This document shows positions 21,031 to 30,190 of a stretch of 64,000 bases of DNA, one piece after another. The position numbers and the translations under genes are program-made. Within the stretch, counting starts at the first letter, position 1. Every line of letters begins with the position of its first letter. This stretch comes from Pseudomonas saudiphocaensis (GTDB lineage Bacteria > Pseudomonadota > Gammaproteobacteria > Pseudomonadales > Pseudomonadaceae): NCBI RefSeq assembly GCF_000756775.1, contig NZ_CCSF01000001.1:3100001-3164000 (forward strand), given 5' to 3'. The notes below the pieces were generated by a model. It did not search any database, was not told where the DNA came from, and saw only the letters and a list, made by a program, of their open reading frames with translations.

Positions 21031-23220
21031 ATGTCGTATCAGACGGATAGCAGTACCGCCGCATCCACCAGCAATCGTTACCCGACCAGCGTTCTGGTTA
21101 TCGCCTCCGGGCTGTTGCTGGGCCTGGTCTGGTTGTTGTCCTGCTTTACCGACCTGCAGGCCGGCACCGGCTGGTTTCCATTGTCGGTACATATCGCCTG
21201 TGAAGTTTTCGCTATCGTCGTTGCTTCCCTGGTTTTTGCAGTGGTCTGGCACAGCCAGGGTCCACAGCGTGCGTCGAGCCCGCTGCTAGGCTGCGCCTTT
21301 CTCGCCATCGCTCTGATCGACCTGGCGCATATGCTGTCCTACAACGGCATGCCGGACTGGATAACCCCGGCGTCGGTGGAAAAGGCCATAAGCTTCTGGC
21401 TGGTATCGCGCATTCTGCTGGCCTGCACGCTGCTTGCTGTTGCCTTCCGTCTACAGCCGAAACGTCCGTTGTCGCGCCCGGCCTTGCTCCTCGTTGCGCT
21501 GGCTGTGGCAGGCATCACCACGTTTATGCAGCTCTATCAGCCGCAGCTCCTGCCACGTACTTTTATCGAAGGCACAGGGCTCACGTCGTTCAAGATCATG
21601 AGCGAATGGCTGATTATCGCCCTGTTCGTCGTCGCCGCCTGGCGCTTCTGGGTCGGTCGCAAGGAGCGGCCGGCGTGGCAGGCGGAGGGTCTGCTCGCGG
21701 CCACGCTGATTTCCATCTTCGCCGAGCTGTGCTTTATCGCCTACGACAACGTCAACGGCCTATTCAGCCTGCTCGGGCACTCCTACAAGATCCTTTCCTA
21801 CTGCTTTATCTACCAGGTGATGTTCGTCGCCAATGTGCGCGCGCCCTATGCCAGGCTTGCGGTGGAAAAAGCCGAGCGCGATGCCGCTGAGAAGAAGGCC
21901 CAGTATCTGAGTTCCTATGACAGTCTCACGGGGCTGCCCAAGCCTGAGCTCCTGCAGGAGCGCACGCGGCAAGCGCTGATGGATGCCAGGGGGCAACAGG
22001 CTTCGGTAGCGGTGCTCTATGTAGACTTCGACCATTTCAAGATGGTCAACGACTCTTTCGGTCATGCCTTCGGCGACCGGCTGCTCTGTCGAGCCTCGGA
22101 GCGTCTGCAGCAATTGCTCCCCGAGAGCGCCATGCTGGCCAGGGCTGGCGGCGATGAGTTTCTGGTTCTGTTGACTGAGTTGACGGATGCCGGAGCGACC
22201 TCGGCGGTTGTCCAAGCATTGCTCAAGGAGCTGTCCGAGCCCTTCGTGCTGGATTGGCAGAGCATCGTGGTGCCGGTTTCCATTGGTGTGGCCTTGGGTC
22301 CCAACGATGGCCAGGATTTCCCCACGTTGCTGCGCAACGCCGAAATGGCCATGTACAAAGCCAAACAGGGCGGACGCAAGAGTTGTTGCTATTACGATTC
22401 GGAGCTGGATGCTGAGATGCGCGGGCGTCTCTATCTGGTCAACGGTCTGCGGCTTGCGCTTTCACGCAACGAGCTGCTGCTGCATTACCAGCCGCAGGTG
22501 GATATCGCCACGGGGCGGTTGTTGGGTGTGGAGGCGCTGGTGCGCTGGCAGCATCCGCAATGGGGGCTGGTGTTGCCGGGGCGCTTCATACCGGCCGCCG
22601 AAGAGAACGGGCTGATCGTCGAAATTGGCAGCTGGGTACTTTTCGAAGCCTGTAGCCAGGCCGCCAGCTGGCGAGCCCAGGGCATGATGATTCCGAGGGT
22701 TGCGGTCAATGTGGCAGCGGCCCAGCTGCATGACGGGTCGCTGGAGCGCGTTGTTCAGGATGCGCTGGCCAAGACCGGGCTGCCGGCGTCTGCGCTGGAG
22801 CTTGAGCTGACCGAGTCGAGCCTGTTGGAAAACGACGCCGAGGTCGTACTCATGCTAAACAGGCTCAAGGCGCTTGGCATACAGCTGTCGATCGACGACT
22901 TCGGCACAGGTTATTCCTGCCTCGCCTATCTGCGCCAGCTGGCGGTGGATACGCTGAAGATTGATCGGTCCTTTGTGCAAGGTATCGATACCGAGGACGG
23001 TCACGCGATTGTCGCCACTATCATCCAGATGGCTGATTCGCTTGGGCTCTCGACGCTTGCCGAGGGTGTCGAGGATCAGGCGGTCGCCGATGAGCTGCTG
23101 CGTCTTGGCTGCCGCCAGGCCCAGGGATATCTCTATGCACGACCGGTTCCGGCTCAGGAGCTGAGTGCGACTCTGGCTGCGATCCGGGAACAGGTGCATG
23201 GCAGCGCGCTGGCCCAGTAA
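21031..23220 (+). CDS. Membrane MASE3-GGDEF-EAL cyclic-di-GMP enzyme
   Basis: 729 aa. The N-terminal ~270 residues hold several hydrophobic segments and resemble the MASE3 sensor, including the motif LSYNGMPDW. A short coiled segment (KAERDAAEKK) leads into a diguanylate cyclase domain with intact GGDEF at 373-377, then a phosphodiesterase domain with EAL at 501-503, ELTES, DDFGTGYS and LKIDRSF, the residues expected of an active enzyme. The RxxD product-inhibition site before GGDEF is not present. It could make or degrade c-di-GMP, with the balance set by an unknown membrane signal. It separates trpE from trpGDC. No strong ribosome-binding site precedes the ATG. Confidence 0.93.
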   Translation: MSYQTDSSTAASTSNRYPTSVLVIASGLLLGLVWLLSCFTDLQAGTGWFPLSVHIACEVFAIVVASLVFAVVWHSQGPQRASSPLLGCAFLAIALIDLAHMLSYNGMPDWITPASVEKAISFWLVSRILLACTLLAVAFRLQPKRPLSRPALLLVALAVAGITTFMQLYQPQLLPRTFIEGTGLTSFKIMSEWLIIALFVVAAWRFWVGRKERPAWQAEGLLAATLISIFAELCFIAYDNVNGLFSLLGHSYKILSYCFIYQVMFVANVRAPYARLAVEKAERDAAEKKAQYLSSYDSLTGLPKPELLQERTRQALMDARGQQASVAVLYVDFDHFKMVNDSFGHAFGDRLLCRASERLQQLLPESAMLARAGGDEFLVLLTELTDAGATSAVVQALLKELSEPFVLDWQSIVVPVSIGVALGPNDGQDFPTLLRNAEMAMYKAKQGGRKSCCYYDSELDAEMRGRLYLVNGLRLALSRNELLLHYQPQVDIATGRLLGVEALVRWQHPQWGLVLPGRFIPAAEENGLIVEIGSWVLFEACSQAASWRAQGMMIPRVAVNVAAAQLHDGSLERVVQDALAKTGLPASALELELTESSLLENDAEVVLMLNRLKALGIQLSIDDFGTGYSCLAYLRQLAVDTLKIDRSFVQGIDTEDGHAIVATIIQMADSLGLSTLAEGVEDQAVADELLRLGCRQAQGYLYARPVPAQELSATLAAIREQVHGSALAQ

Positions 23221-23713
23221 ACCGCTGGCGTATAGGCGAGCCATGCGGGATAGACAGAGGTAGGCGAGAAACGCGTCGTAGCTAAGTAACTGTCGCAGGG
23301 TGTAGCGGGTCGCGCTGGGTGCGTGTGTAGCAGCTTATATGAGCAGTACTCATTGCGTCCGCGCTGAAGCTGTTGCTGCAAGCGAATTCCCGAGCTGTTT
23401 TATGCGCAGTATTGCGACGCAAATGGTTGCCCGGCCTGCTGGTAGCGGGCGCTGCCGGTTGAATCGGGGGCTGGCATAGGCTACTTTGCGTCGATCGTTT
23501 TGCGAGACCTTTCCGTGATATTCAGCAGCATCCTCCTGATGTGCCTTTTCAAGGCCAGCGCCCGATGGCGTTGGCGCACCTGATCCGGTCTTGCTGGCGC
23601 CAGCCAGAAATCATTCGCTTCGCGCGTCGTCCACAGCCTCCGGTAGCGCCTTTTTGCGGCCACGACTGTTTCGGCGGCGCGGTGGGCAGGTCAATTCATA
23701 AGGGGTGATGCAC
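23221..23713. other. Non-coding stretch before trpG
   Basis: 493 nt between the signalling gene and trpG. The first ~290 nt show no gene, tRNA or clear hairpin that I can support. The remainder holds the trpG leader ORF (23515-23583), a self-complementary GCTGGCGCCAGC stem right after it, a GCGCC followed by T5 at 23651-23655 that may end an attenuator, and the trpG ribosome-binding site AAGGGG at 23699-23704. Confidence 0.6.
23515..23583 (+). CDS. trpGDC leader peptide (attenuator)
   Basis: A 22-codon frame from GTG 23515, or MCLFKASARWRWRT (14 aa) from ATG 23539, with Trp codons at 18 and 20. It has the same length, the same internal ATG position and the same ARWRWR ending as the trpE leader, although the two loci are over 4 kb apart. 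That agreement is hard to explain by chance and supports a translated leader sensing charged tRNA-Trp. No strong ribosome-binding site is visible, so the start is unsure. The terminator stem itself was not resolved by eye. Confidence 0.78.
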   Translation: MIFSSILLMCLFKASARWRWRT

Positions 23714-24307
23714 ATGCTGCTGATGCTGGATAACTACGATTCCTTTACCTACAACGTCGTGCAGTACCTGGGTGAGCTTGGTGCCGAGGTGCGGGTAGTG
23801 CGCAACGACGAAATGACCGTGGCCGAGATTGAGGCGCTCAACCCCGAGCGCATCGTCGTCTCTCCCGGTCCCTGCACGCCGAATGAAGCGGGCATATCGC
23901 TTGAGCTGATTCGTCATTTCGCCGGCAAGCTACCGATTCTCGGCGTATGCCTCGGTCACCAGAGCATCGGTCAGGCCTTCGGTGGTGACGTGGTACGAGC
24001 TCGTCAGGTAATGCATGGCAAGACCAGTCCGGTTTTCCATGAAGACGGCGGCGTCTTCAGCGGGCTGAACAACCCGCTGACCGTTACCCGCTATCACTCG
24101 CTGGTGGTTAGCCTCGAAACCCTGCCCGATTGCCTGGAAGTCACAGCCTGGACGCGCCGTGAGGATGGCAGCGTCGACGAAATCATGGGACTGCGGCATC
24201 GCACGATGAATGTCGAGGGCGTGCAGTTCCACCCCGAGTCGATCCTGACCGAGCAGGGTCATGAACTCTTTGCCAATTTCTTGAAGCAGACCGGAGGCAT
24301 GCGCTAA
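23714..24307 (+). CDS. trpG: Anthranilate synthase component II (glutamine amidotransferase)
   Basis: 197 aa class-I amidotransferase supplying ammonia to TrpE. Seen: DNYDSFTYN near the N-terminus, oxyanion segment SPGPCTP, nucleophile Cys79 in GVCLGHQ, and the His/Glu of QFHPES. Of three possible starts (GTG 23705, ATG 23708, ATG 23714) the last has the proper 9-nt distance from AAGGGG and gives [11 protein letters not shown], as in relatives. The stop overlaps the trpD start by one base (TAATG). First gene of trpGDC. Confidence 0.97.
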   Translation: MLLMLDNYDSFTYNVVQYLGELGAEVRVVRNDEMTVAEIEALNPERIVVSPGPCTPNEAGISLELIRHFAGKLPILGVCLGHQSIGQAFGGDVVRARQVMHGKTSPVFHEDGGVFSGLNNPLTVTRYHSLVVSLETLPDCLEVTAWTRREDGSVDEIMGLRHRTMNVEGVQFHPESILTEQGHELFANFLKQTGGMR

Positions 24308-25353
24308 TGGACATCAGGGAAGCCCTGAACAGGATTGTCGGCCAGCTGGATCTGACCACGGAAGAGATGAAGGCGGTCATGCGCCAGATCATGACCGGGC
24401 AGTGCACGGATGCACAGGTTGGCGCGTTCCTGATGGGGATGCGCATGAAGAGCGAAACCATCGACGAGATCGTCGGCGCGGTGCAAGTGATGCGTGAGCT
24501 GGCCGAGCCGGTGCAATTCGATACCCATCGCCTGGTGGATACCTGTGGCACTGGCGGCGACGGCATGAACATCTTCAACGTCTCCACGGCGGCGGCTTTC
24601 GTCGTCGCAGCTGCCGGCGGCAAGGTGGCGAAACATGGCAACCGCGCGGTGTCTGGCAAGAGCGGCAGTGCGGATCTGCTCGAAGCCGCAGGCGTCTATC
24701 TCGATCTCAGCCCCGAGCAGGTGGCGCGCAGCGTCGATGCGGTGGGCGTGGGCTTCATGTTCGCACCTGCCCATCATGGCGCCATGAAACATGCCGCGGG
24801 CCCACGCCGCGAGCTGGGGCTGCGTACCCTGTTCAATATTCTTGGGCCGATGTCCAACCCGGCGGGTGTCAAACACCAGGTGCTCGGTGTGTTCAGCAAG
24901 GAGCTGTGCCGGCCGATGGCTGAAGTGCTTGCGCGGCTGGGCAGCACCCATGTGCTGGTGGTGCATGCGCAGGATGGTCTGGATGAAATCAGCCTGGCGG
25001 CACCGACCTACGTTGCCGAGCTGCGCAATGGCGAGATCAGCGAATACCGCGTGCAACCTGAGGACTTCGGCATCAAGAGCCAGAGTCTGATCGGGCTGAA
25101 CGTCGAAGACGCTCAAGGCTCGCTGACCCTGATTCGTGATGCGCTGGGCCGGCGGAAAACCGAGAATGGCCAGAAAGCCGCCGATCTGATCGTCCTCAAC
25201 GCCGGTGCCGCGCTCTATGCGGCAGATGTGGCGTCGAGCCTGAAACAGGGCGTGGAAATGGCCCATGACGCATTGCACAGCGGACTGGCACGGGACAAGT
25301 TCGAAGAGCTGGTGTCCTTCACGGCGGTATTCAGGCAGGAGAATGCACAATGA
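24307..25353 (+). CDS. trpD: Anthranilate phosphoribosyltransferase
   Basis: 348 aa. Transfers phosphoribose from PRPP to anthranilate. The PRPP-pyrophosphate loop GTGGDG is at 81-86, followed by NVSTAAAFV and [19 protein letters not shown]. Length is standard. Coupled to trpG by a one-base stop/start overlap and to trpC by ATGA, so the three are translated in concert. Confidence 0.97.
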   Translation: MDIREALNRIVGQLDLTTEEMKAVMRQIMTGQCTDAQVGAFLMGMRMKSETIDEIVGAVQVMRELAEPVQFDTHRLVDTCGTGGDGMNIFNVSTAAAFVVAAAGGKVAKHGNRAVSGKSGSADLLEAAGVYLDLSPEQVARSVDAVGVGFMFAPAHHGAMKHAAGPRRELGLRTLFNILGPMSNPAGVKHQVLGVFSKELCRPMAEVLARLGSTHVLVVHAQDGLDEISLAAPTYVAELRNGEISEYRVQPEDFGIKSQSLIGLNVEDAQGSLTLIRDALGRRKTENGQKAADLIVLNAGAALYAADVASSLKQGVEMAHDALHSGLARDKFEELVSFTAVFRQENAQ

Positions 25354-26183
25354 GCGTGCCAACCGTTCTGGAAAAGATCATTACGCGAAAGTATGAAGAG
25401 GTGGCGCAGCGCCGTGCGCAGGTGGGGCTGGCCGAGCTGGAGAGACTGGCGGGGATTGCCGACCCGGTCCGTGGTTTTGCCCGGCGGCTACAGGAGCAGG
25501 TTGCCAGCAAGCAGCCGGCAGTGATTGCCGAGATCAAAAAGGCCTCGCCGAGCAAGGGCGTGCTTCGTGAGGATTTCGATCCGGCGGAAATCGCCAGAAG
25601 CTACGAGGCAGGCGGTGCGACCTGTTTGTCGGTGTTGACCGATATCGACTTCTTTCAGGGTGCCGATAAATACCTGCAGCAGGCGCGCAGTGCCTGCAAC
25701 CTGCCGGTGATCCGCAAGGATTTCATGGTCGATCCCTACCAGGTAGTGGAGGCGCGCGCGCTGGGCGCCGACTGCATTCTGCTGATCGTCGCTGCGTTGA
25801 GCGACGAGCGAATGAAGGAGTTGGCCGACGTTGCCGCGGAGCAGGGGCTGGATGTACTGGTGGAGGTACACGACGGCGCTGAGCTGGAGCGGGCCTTGCG
25901 TATCGAAGCGCCGTTGATTGGCATCAACAATCGCGATCTGCACACTTTTGAGCTGGATCTGGAAACCACGCTGGATCTGCTGCCACGCATCCCCCGTGAC
26001 CGCGTGGTGGTGACCGAGAGCGGCATTCTGCATCGTGCAGATGTCGAGCTGATGGAAATCAATCAGGTCTATGCGTTTCTGGTAGGCGAAGCCTTTATGC
26101 GTGCCGAACAGCCCGGTGCGGAGTTGCAGCGCCTGTTCTTCCCTGGGCGCAGCCGCCCCAGAGCAGCTATCGAATCGGATTGA
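25350..26183 (+). CDS. trpC: Indole-3-glycerol-phosphate synthase
   Basis: 277 aa (beta/alpha)8-barrel closing the indole ring from CdRP. Seen: [10 protein letters not shown] with the catalytic lysine, [21 protein letters not shown] and VVTESGI. It is not fused to TrpF (PRA isomerase), which is encoded elsewhere in Pseudomonas. Last gene of trpGDC; a GC-rich hairpin follows 10 nt after the stop. Confidence 0.97.
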   Translation: MSVPTVLEKIITRKYEEVAQRRAQVGLAELERLAGIADPVRGFARRLQEQVASKQPAVIAEIKKASPSKGVLREDFDPAEIARSYEAGGATCLSVLTDIDFFQGADKYLQQARSACNLPVIRKDFMVDPYQVVEARALGADCILLIVAALSDERMKELADVAAEQGLDVLVEVHDGAELERALRIEAPLIGINNRDLHTFELDLETTLDLLPRIPRDRVVVTESGILHRADVELMEINQVYAFLVGEAFMRAEQPGAELQRLFFPGRSRPRAAIESD

Positions 26184-26193
26184 GCAAGCGATG

Positions 26194-26216
26194 GGCCGGT
26201 CCGTGAGACCGGCCCG
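26194..26216. terminator. Hairpin between convergent trpC and vfr
   Basis: GGGCCGGTC, loop CGTGA, GACCGGCCC: a perfect 9-bp GC-rich stem centred between the two convergent genes. No T-run on either strand, but the position and stability suit a two-way terminator or 3'-end protector. Confidence 0.6.
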
Positions 26217-26229
26217 CGCTGATTGGTAC

Positions 26230-26874
26230 TCAGCGAGTGCCGAACACCACCATGGTCTTGCCTTTGACGAAGACCAGTCCCTGGGCCTCCAGGCTCTTTA
26301 GTACACGTCCGACCATTTCCCTCGAGCAGCCGACAATACGACCGATCTCCTGACGGGTGATCTTGATCTGCATGCCGTCCGGGTGGGTCATCGCGTCCGG
26401 CTGCTTGCACAGGTCAAGCAGGGTGCGGGCAACGCGCCCGGTGACGTCAAGGAATGCCAGGTCGCCGACCTTGCGCGTAGTGTTGCGCAGCCGCTCGGCC
26501 ATCTGGCTGCCCAAGGCGTAGAGAATGTCAGGGTCCTGCTGGGTCAGCTCACGGAACTTGGCATAGCTCAATTCGGCTACTTCGCATTCGGTCTTGGCGC
26601 GAACCCAGGCACTGCGCTCCTTCTCGGTGCCTTCCTTCTCGAAAAGCCCCATCTCACCGAAAAAGTCGCCAGAGTTCAGGTAGGCGATGATCATTTCGCG
26701 CCCGTCATCATCCTCGATCAGGATGGTGACCGAACCTTTGACGATAAAGAACAGAGTCTCGCTGCGGTCTCCTGCGTAAATGATGGTGCTCTTGGCCGTG
26801 TAGCGCCGTCGATGGCAGTGAGCGAGTAGTTTGTCGATGTTTTTGATCTTGGGCGTAAGTGTTATAGCAACCAT
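26230..26874 (-). CDS. vfr: cAMP-activated global regulator Vfr (CRP family)
   Basis: 214 aa, near-identical in layout to P. aeruginosa Vfr. N-terminal cyclic-nucleotide-binding beta-roll with [10 protein letters not shown] (phosphate-binding cassette region), central dimer helix, C-terminal helix-turn-helix around [20 protein letters not shown]. With cAMP it activates virulence, type IV pilus, quorum-sensing and catabolic genes. The upstream 215 nt before divergent osmC are AT-rich, probably holding the promoters of both. The crp-osmC(yhfA) neighbourhood also occurs in E. coli. Confidence 0.96.
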   Translation of the reverse strand: MVAITLTPKIKNIDKLLAHCHRRRYTAKSTIIYAGDRSETLFFIVKGSVTILIEDDDGREMIIAYLNSGDFFGEMGLFEKEGTEKERSAWVRAKTECEVAELSYAKFRELTQQDPDILYALGSQMAERLRNTTRKVGDLAFLDVTGRVARTLLDLCKQPDAMTHPDGMQIKITRQEIGRIVGCSREMVGRVLKSLEAQGLVFVKGKTMVVFGTR

Positions 26875-27089
26875 GCTGTAGTCCCGAAAGAAATTACCAG
26901 TGGAGGCAGATTTTTATTATTTATGGTTGTGCTTCTATTTTGATCGCCGAGAGCTTAGCAGACCGGATCGGGTCGACAACAAGACTGCGACACGAATACG
27001 ACTTTCTTATAGCGATTTGCCGATTTACCGCCTCTTTTAGATGGAAATGCTCGTGCTAAGCTTCGCTCTTTTTTCTACGGAGTCTGTCA

Positions 27090-27512
27090 ATGAAAGCGCG
27101 CATTCAGTGGGCTGGCGAAGCGATGTTTCTTGGCGAGTCGGGCAGCGGGCATGTCGTGGTGATGGACGGTCCGCCGGAAAATGGCGGGCGCAATCTGGGC
27201 GTGCGCCCAATGGAAATGATTCTGCTTGGGCTGGGCGGCTGCAGTAACTTCGATGTCGTGAGCATTCTGAAGAAATCACGGCAACCGGTAGAAAGTTGTG
27301 AGGCCTTCCTGGAGGCGGAGCGCGCGAGTGAAGATCCGAAAGTGTTCACCCGGATTCACCTGCACTTTGTGGTCAAGGGGCGCGGGTTAAAGGAGGCTCA
27401 GGTCAAGCGTGCGGTAGAACTTTCAGCGGAAAAATACTGCTCAGCTTCGATCATGCTCGGCCGTGCCGGCGTCGAGATTACCCATGACTACGAGATCATC
27501 GAGCTGGCTTGA
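27090..27512 (+). CDS. OsmC family protein (YhfA-like)
   Basis: 140 aa OsmC/Ohr fold. The two cysteines expected of the thiol-peroxidase site are present, Cys51 (GLGGCSN) and Cys117 (KYCSAS). This subfamily, encoded beside crp/vfr in many gammaproteobacteria, has no assigned substrate; detoxification of organic peroxides is the family's known activity. TACGGAG precedes the ATG. Divergent from vfr across 215 nt. Confidence 0.92.
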   Translation: MKARIQWAGEAMFLGESGSGHVVVMDGPPENGGRNLGVRPMEMILLGLGGCSNFDVVSILKKSRQPVESCEAFLEAERASEDPKVFTRIHLHFVVKGRGLKEAQVKRAVELSAEKYCSASIMLGRAGVEITHDYEIIELA

Positions 27513-27531
27513 GGATTAATTGAAGTCAGAA

Positions 27532-27586
27532 GCTGGAAGAAAGTGAACAGCGGTTCAGAAGGTTGAGCCGCACGCTGGCTTCCAGC
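27532..27586. repeat. Inverted repeat between osmC and coq7
   Basis: GCTGGAAG (27532-27539) pairs with CTTCCAGC (27579-27586); between them GCGGTTCA and TGAGCCGC form a second stem. It lies between two convergent genes, so it probably serves as a shared transcript end. Its arms match part of the 2532-2606 element. Confidence 0.55.
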
Positions 27587-27592
27587 CTCCCG

Positions 27593-28240
27593 TTAAATCC
27601 TGTAAGTCGTCTTGGTCATGACCTTGGCCATCAGGCTCATGCCGAACTTGACGGGTGCAGGGAAGCGGAAGCCGCCTGCTTCCAGGGCGGCGGTGGAGTG
27701 TTCGGCCTCGTCTACCCGCATCTGCTGAAGAATGGCCCGGGACTTCTCGTCGCTCGCTGGAATCTGCGCGAGATGCTCGTCGAGGTGCTTGCAGACCTGG
27801 TCTTCGGTGGCGGCAACAAAACCCAGGCTAACACGGTCGCTGATCAGTCCTGCGGTAGCGCCAATGCCAAATGACATTCCATAGAAGAGTGGATTGAGCA
27901 CGCTGGTGTGGCTGCCCAGCTGGCGGATACGCTGTTCGCACCAGGCGAGGTGGTCGATTTCCTCGTCGGCGGCCTGCTCCATTGCTTTGCGCACATTCGG
28001 CAGTCGGGCTGTCAACGCCTGACCTTGGTAGAGGCCCTGAGCACAAACTTCCCCGGTGTGGTTGATACGCATCAGTCCGGCAACGTGACGCGTTTCGCTG
28101 TCATCAAGCTCGGTCTCGTTCTTCAATAGCGCCGGGCTTGGCCGGTTTGGTTGGCCACTGAAGGGCAGAAGCGTTCGTAATGCCGCATCGGCCTGCATCA
28201 GCAGACGGTCGGCAGGTGAATATTCACGCTGGTTCGGCAT
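27593..28240 (-). CDS. coq7: Ubiquinone biosynthesis hydroxylase Coq7
   Basis: 215 aa from ATG 28240 ([13 protein letters not shown]), with an ideal AAGGAGG upstream. Di-iron monooxygenase that hydroxylates 2-polyprenyl-3-methyl-6-methoxy-1,4-benzoquinone in ubiquinone synthesis. The carboxylate/histidine ligand motifs are visible: [19 protein letters not shown], and DEAEHS near the C-terminus. Membrane-associated through amphipathic helices. This enzyme replaces the UbiF flavin hydroxylase of E. coli. It follows the HIT gene by 49 nt on the same strand. Confidence 0.95.
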   Translation of the reverse strand: MPNQREYSPADRLLMQADAALRTLLPFSGQPNRPSPALLKNETELDDSETRHVAGLMRINHTGEVCAQGLYQGQALTARLPNVRKAMEQAADEEIDHLAWCEQRIRQLGSHTSVLNPLFYGMSFGIGATAGLISDRVSLGFVAATEDQVCKHLDEHLAQIPASDEKSRAILQQMRVDEAEHSTAALEAGGFRFPAPVKFGMSLMAKVMTKTTYRI

Positions 28241-28289
28241 GTGGCCTCCTTGTTTGTGGACGGACGTCGGTCGGGTGTGCTGCTGCCCT

Positions 28290-28631
28290 TCAGCCAGGCG
28301 GCCAATGCATCTGGCGCTGGCCGAGCACATGCATATGTATGTGATAGACCGTCTGGCCTCCCAGGTCGTTGCAGTTCATGACTACGCGGAAGCCTTCCTG
28401 GCAGCCCTGCTCTTCGGCGAGGCGCTGGGCCGTGAAGAGGATATGGCCGGCAAGCGCCTTGTCATCTTCCTCGCTGAGGTCGTGCAGCGTCGCGATATGT
28501 TTCTTCGGGATGACCAGGAAATGCACCGGCGCTTGGGGAGCGATGTCCCTGAAGGCGATGACCTGATCGTCTTCATAGAGCTTGTGGGTGGGAATGTCCC
28601 CGGCCACGATCTTGCAAAACAAACAATCCAT
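28290..28631 (-). CDS. HIT family hydrolase (HinT-like)
   Basis: 113 aa histidine-triad protein. The triad HIHMHV lies at residues 97-102; the N-terminal [12 protein letters not shown] is typical of the HinT branch, which cleaves purine nucleoside phosphoramidates such as aminoacyl-AMP adducts. The last residues WPPG are also typical. Located upstream of coq7 and divergent from the AAA ATPase gene, 79 nt away. Confidence 0.93.
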   Translation of the reverse strand: MDCLFCKIVAGDIPTHKLYEDDQVIAFRDIAPQAPVHFLVIPKKHIATLHDLSEEDDKALAGHILFTAQRLAEEQGCQEGFRVVMNCNDLGGQTVYHIHMHVLGQRQMHWPPG

Positions 28632-28710
28632 GGCATGTCTCCGGAAGTATGATCGGCTCGCAGTTTAGCAGGCCCTCGAGCGCTGGGTCAGGTCGGGCAA
28701 GGAGGCGATG

Positions 28711-30186
28711 ATGAAGAATGATATTCGTGATTTGGCGCTGGTATTGGAGTCGCGCTTGCGGCTGGTGGTCATCGAGTCCTGGGATGAGCGGCGCGTGCTG
28801 GAAACGCTCACAGGCCTGGCTGTCGCGCGTGGTTTGGGGCTGCAACTGTGGTCGGTGACGGAGGGTTTGCGTCGCCTGAGCTTTGGCGGTGAAGCGCTGG
28901 ACGAGGGTGAGAGCTGTGCGCCGGAAGTCGCGCTCAAGCGTGTCAAACATGATCCTCAGCACAGCCTCTATGTCTTCTGCGACCTACACCCGTTCCTCGG
29001 GGAGCCGCAGGTGGTACGGCTGATCAAGGAAATCGCCACGGCTGAAGGAGCAGCGACACCCACGTTGGTGCTGGTGTCCCATGCGCTGAAACTGCCAGCC
29101 GAGGTGCAGCGCTACGCCGCACGTTTCAGCCTGACCCTGCCTTCAGAAGAAGAGTTGCTGAGTATCGTTCGTGACGAGGCGACCCGCTGGAGTGAGCGCA
29201 ACCGTGGGGCTCGGGTGCGCACCGACAATCGCACCCTGCAGCAAGTGGTGAAGAATCTGCGTGGTTTGAGTCATGCCGAGGCCCGCAATCTGGCGCAGAG
29301 CCTGATCTGCGATGACGGGGCGATCACTCAGGAAGATCTGCCGGAGCTCAATCGCAAAAAATTTGAGCTGCTGGACATGCAGGGCGTGCTGGGTTTCGAG
29401 CACGAAACGGCGCGTTTTGCCGATGTGGGCGGGCTGTTCAACTTCAAGCGCTGGCTCGGCGAGCGCCAGGCAGCGTTCATGACGGGCCGTCAAAAGGACA
29501 TGCCGCGTGGCGTGATGCTGGTGGGCGTGCAGGGTGGCGGCAAGAGCATGGCGGCCAAGGCGGTAGCCGGACTCTGGGGGCTGCCATTGCTGCGTCTGGA
29601 TTTCGCCTGTCTCTACAACAAGTTCTTCGGTGAAACCGAACGCAATTTGCGCGAAGCGCTGAAGCTCGCTGAGCAGATGGCACCTTGCGTACTCTGGATG
29701 GACGAGTTGGAGAAAGGACTGGCAACCGGCGAGATGGATGGCGGCGTCAGTCAGCGTGTCCTCGGTACGCTGCTGACCTGGATGGCCGAGCGGCAGGCGC
29801 CGGTGTTTATGGTGGCCACGGCCAACGCGGTAGATCGCCTGCCGCCAGAGCTTCTACGCAAGGGGCGTTTCGACGAGCTGTTTTTTGTTGACCTGCCGGA
29901 TGCCGTCATTCGGGCAGATATCTTCCGCATCCATCTGCTGCGGCGTGAGCTGGACCCGGAGAAATTCGATCTTGCCGAGCTGGCAGCGGCCTGTGAGGGC
30001 TTTTCCGGCGCAGAGATCGAGCAGGTGGTGGTAGCCGCTGTGTATGCCAGCCAGGCGCAGTCCCGGGAGCCGGACCAAGAGATACTGCTTGGTTGTATCC
30101 GCTCGACATCACCGCTTTCGGTGGTGATGGCTGAATCTCTCGACAAGCTCCGTACCTGGGCTTCGGGGCGGACGGTGCAGGCCTGA
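28711..30186 (+). CDS. Ycf46-like AAA ATPase
   Basis: 491 aa. Two ATGs are adjacent (28708, 28711); the second has the better spacing (5 nt) from AAGGAGG. The N-terminal half (about 1-230) is a degenerate AAA-like region; the C-terminal half is a full AAA module: Walker A GVQGGGKSMAAK near 271, Walker B CVLWMDELEK near 329, sensor VATANAVDRLPPEL and an arginine-finger RKGRFDELF. It resembles the chloroplast/cyanobacterial Ycf46 group. Substrate unknown in Pseudomonas. The stop is 4 nt from that of the convergent DUF805 gene, leaving no room for a terminator. Confidence 0.9.
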   Translation: MKNDIRDLALVLESRLRLVVIESWDERRVLETLTGLAVARGLGLQLWSVTEGLRRLSFGGEALDEGESCAPEVALKRVKHDPQHSLYVFCDLHPFLGEPQVVRLIKEIATAEGAATPTLVLVSHALKLPAEVQRYAARFSLTLPSEEELLSIVRDEATRWSERNRGARVRTDNRTLQQVVKNLRGLSHAEARNLAQSLICDDGAITQEDLPELNRKKFELLDMQGVLGFEHETARFADVGGLFNFKRWLGERQAAFMTGRQKDMPRGVMLVGVQGGGKSMAAKAVAGLWGLPLLRLDFACLYNKFFGETERNLREALKLAEQMAPCVLWMDELEKGLATGEMDGGVSQRVLGTLLTWMAERQAPVFMVATANAVDRLPPELLRKGRFDELFFVDLPDAVIRADIFRIHLLRRELDPEKFDLAELAAACEGFSGAEIEQVVVAAVYASQAQSREPDQEILLGCIRSTSPLSVVMAESLDKLRTWASGRTVQA

Positions 30187-30190
30187 TCCC

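Noticed and set aside
23221-23510. Possible remnant gene or phage DNA after the GGDEF-EAL gene
   Set aside because: Short frames on both strands lack ribosome-binding sites and any recognisable motif; nothing phage-like is visible.
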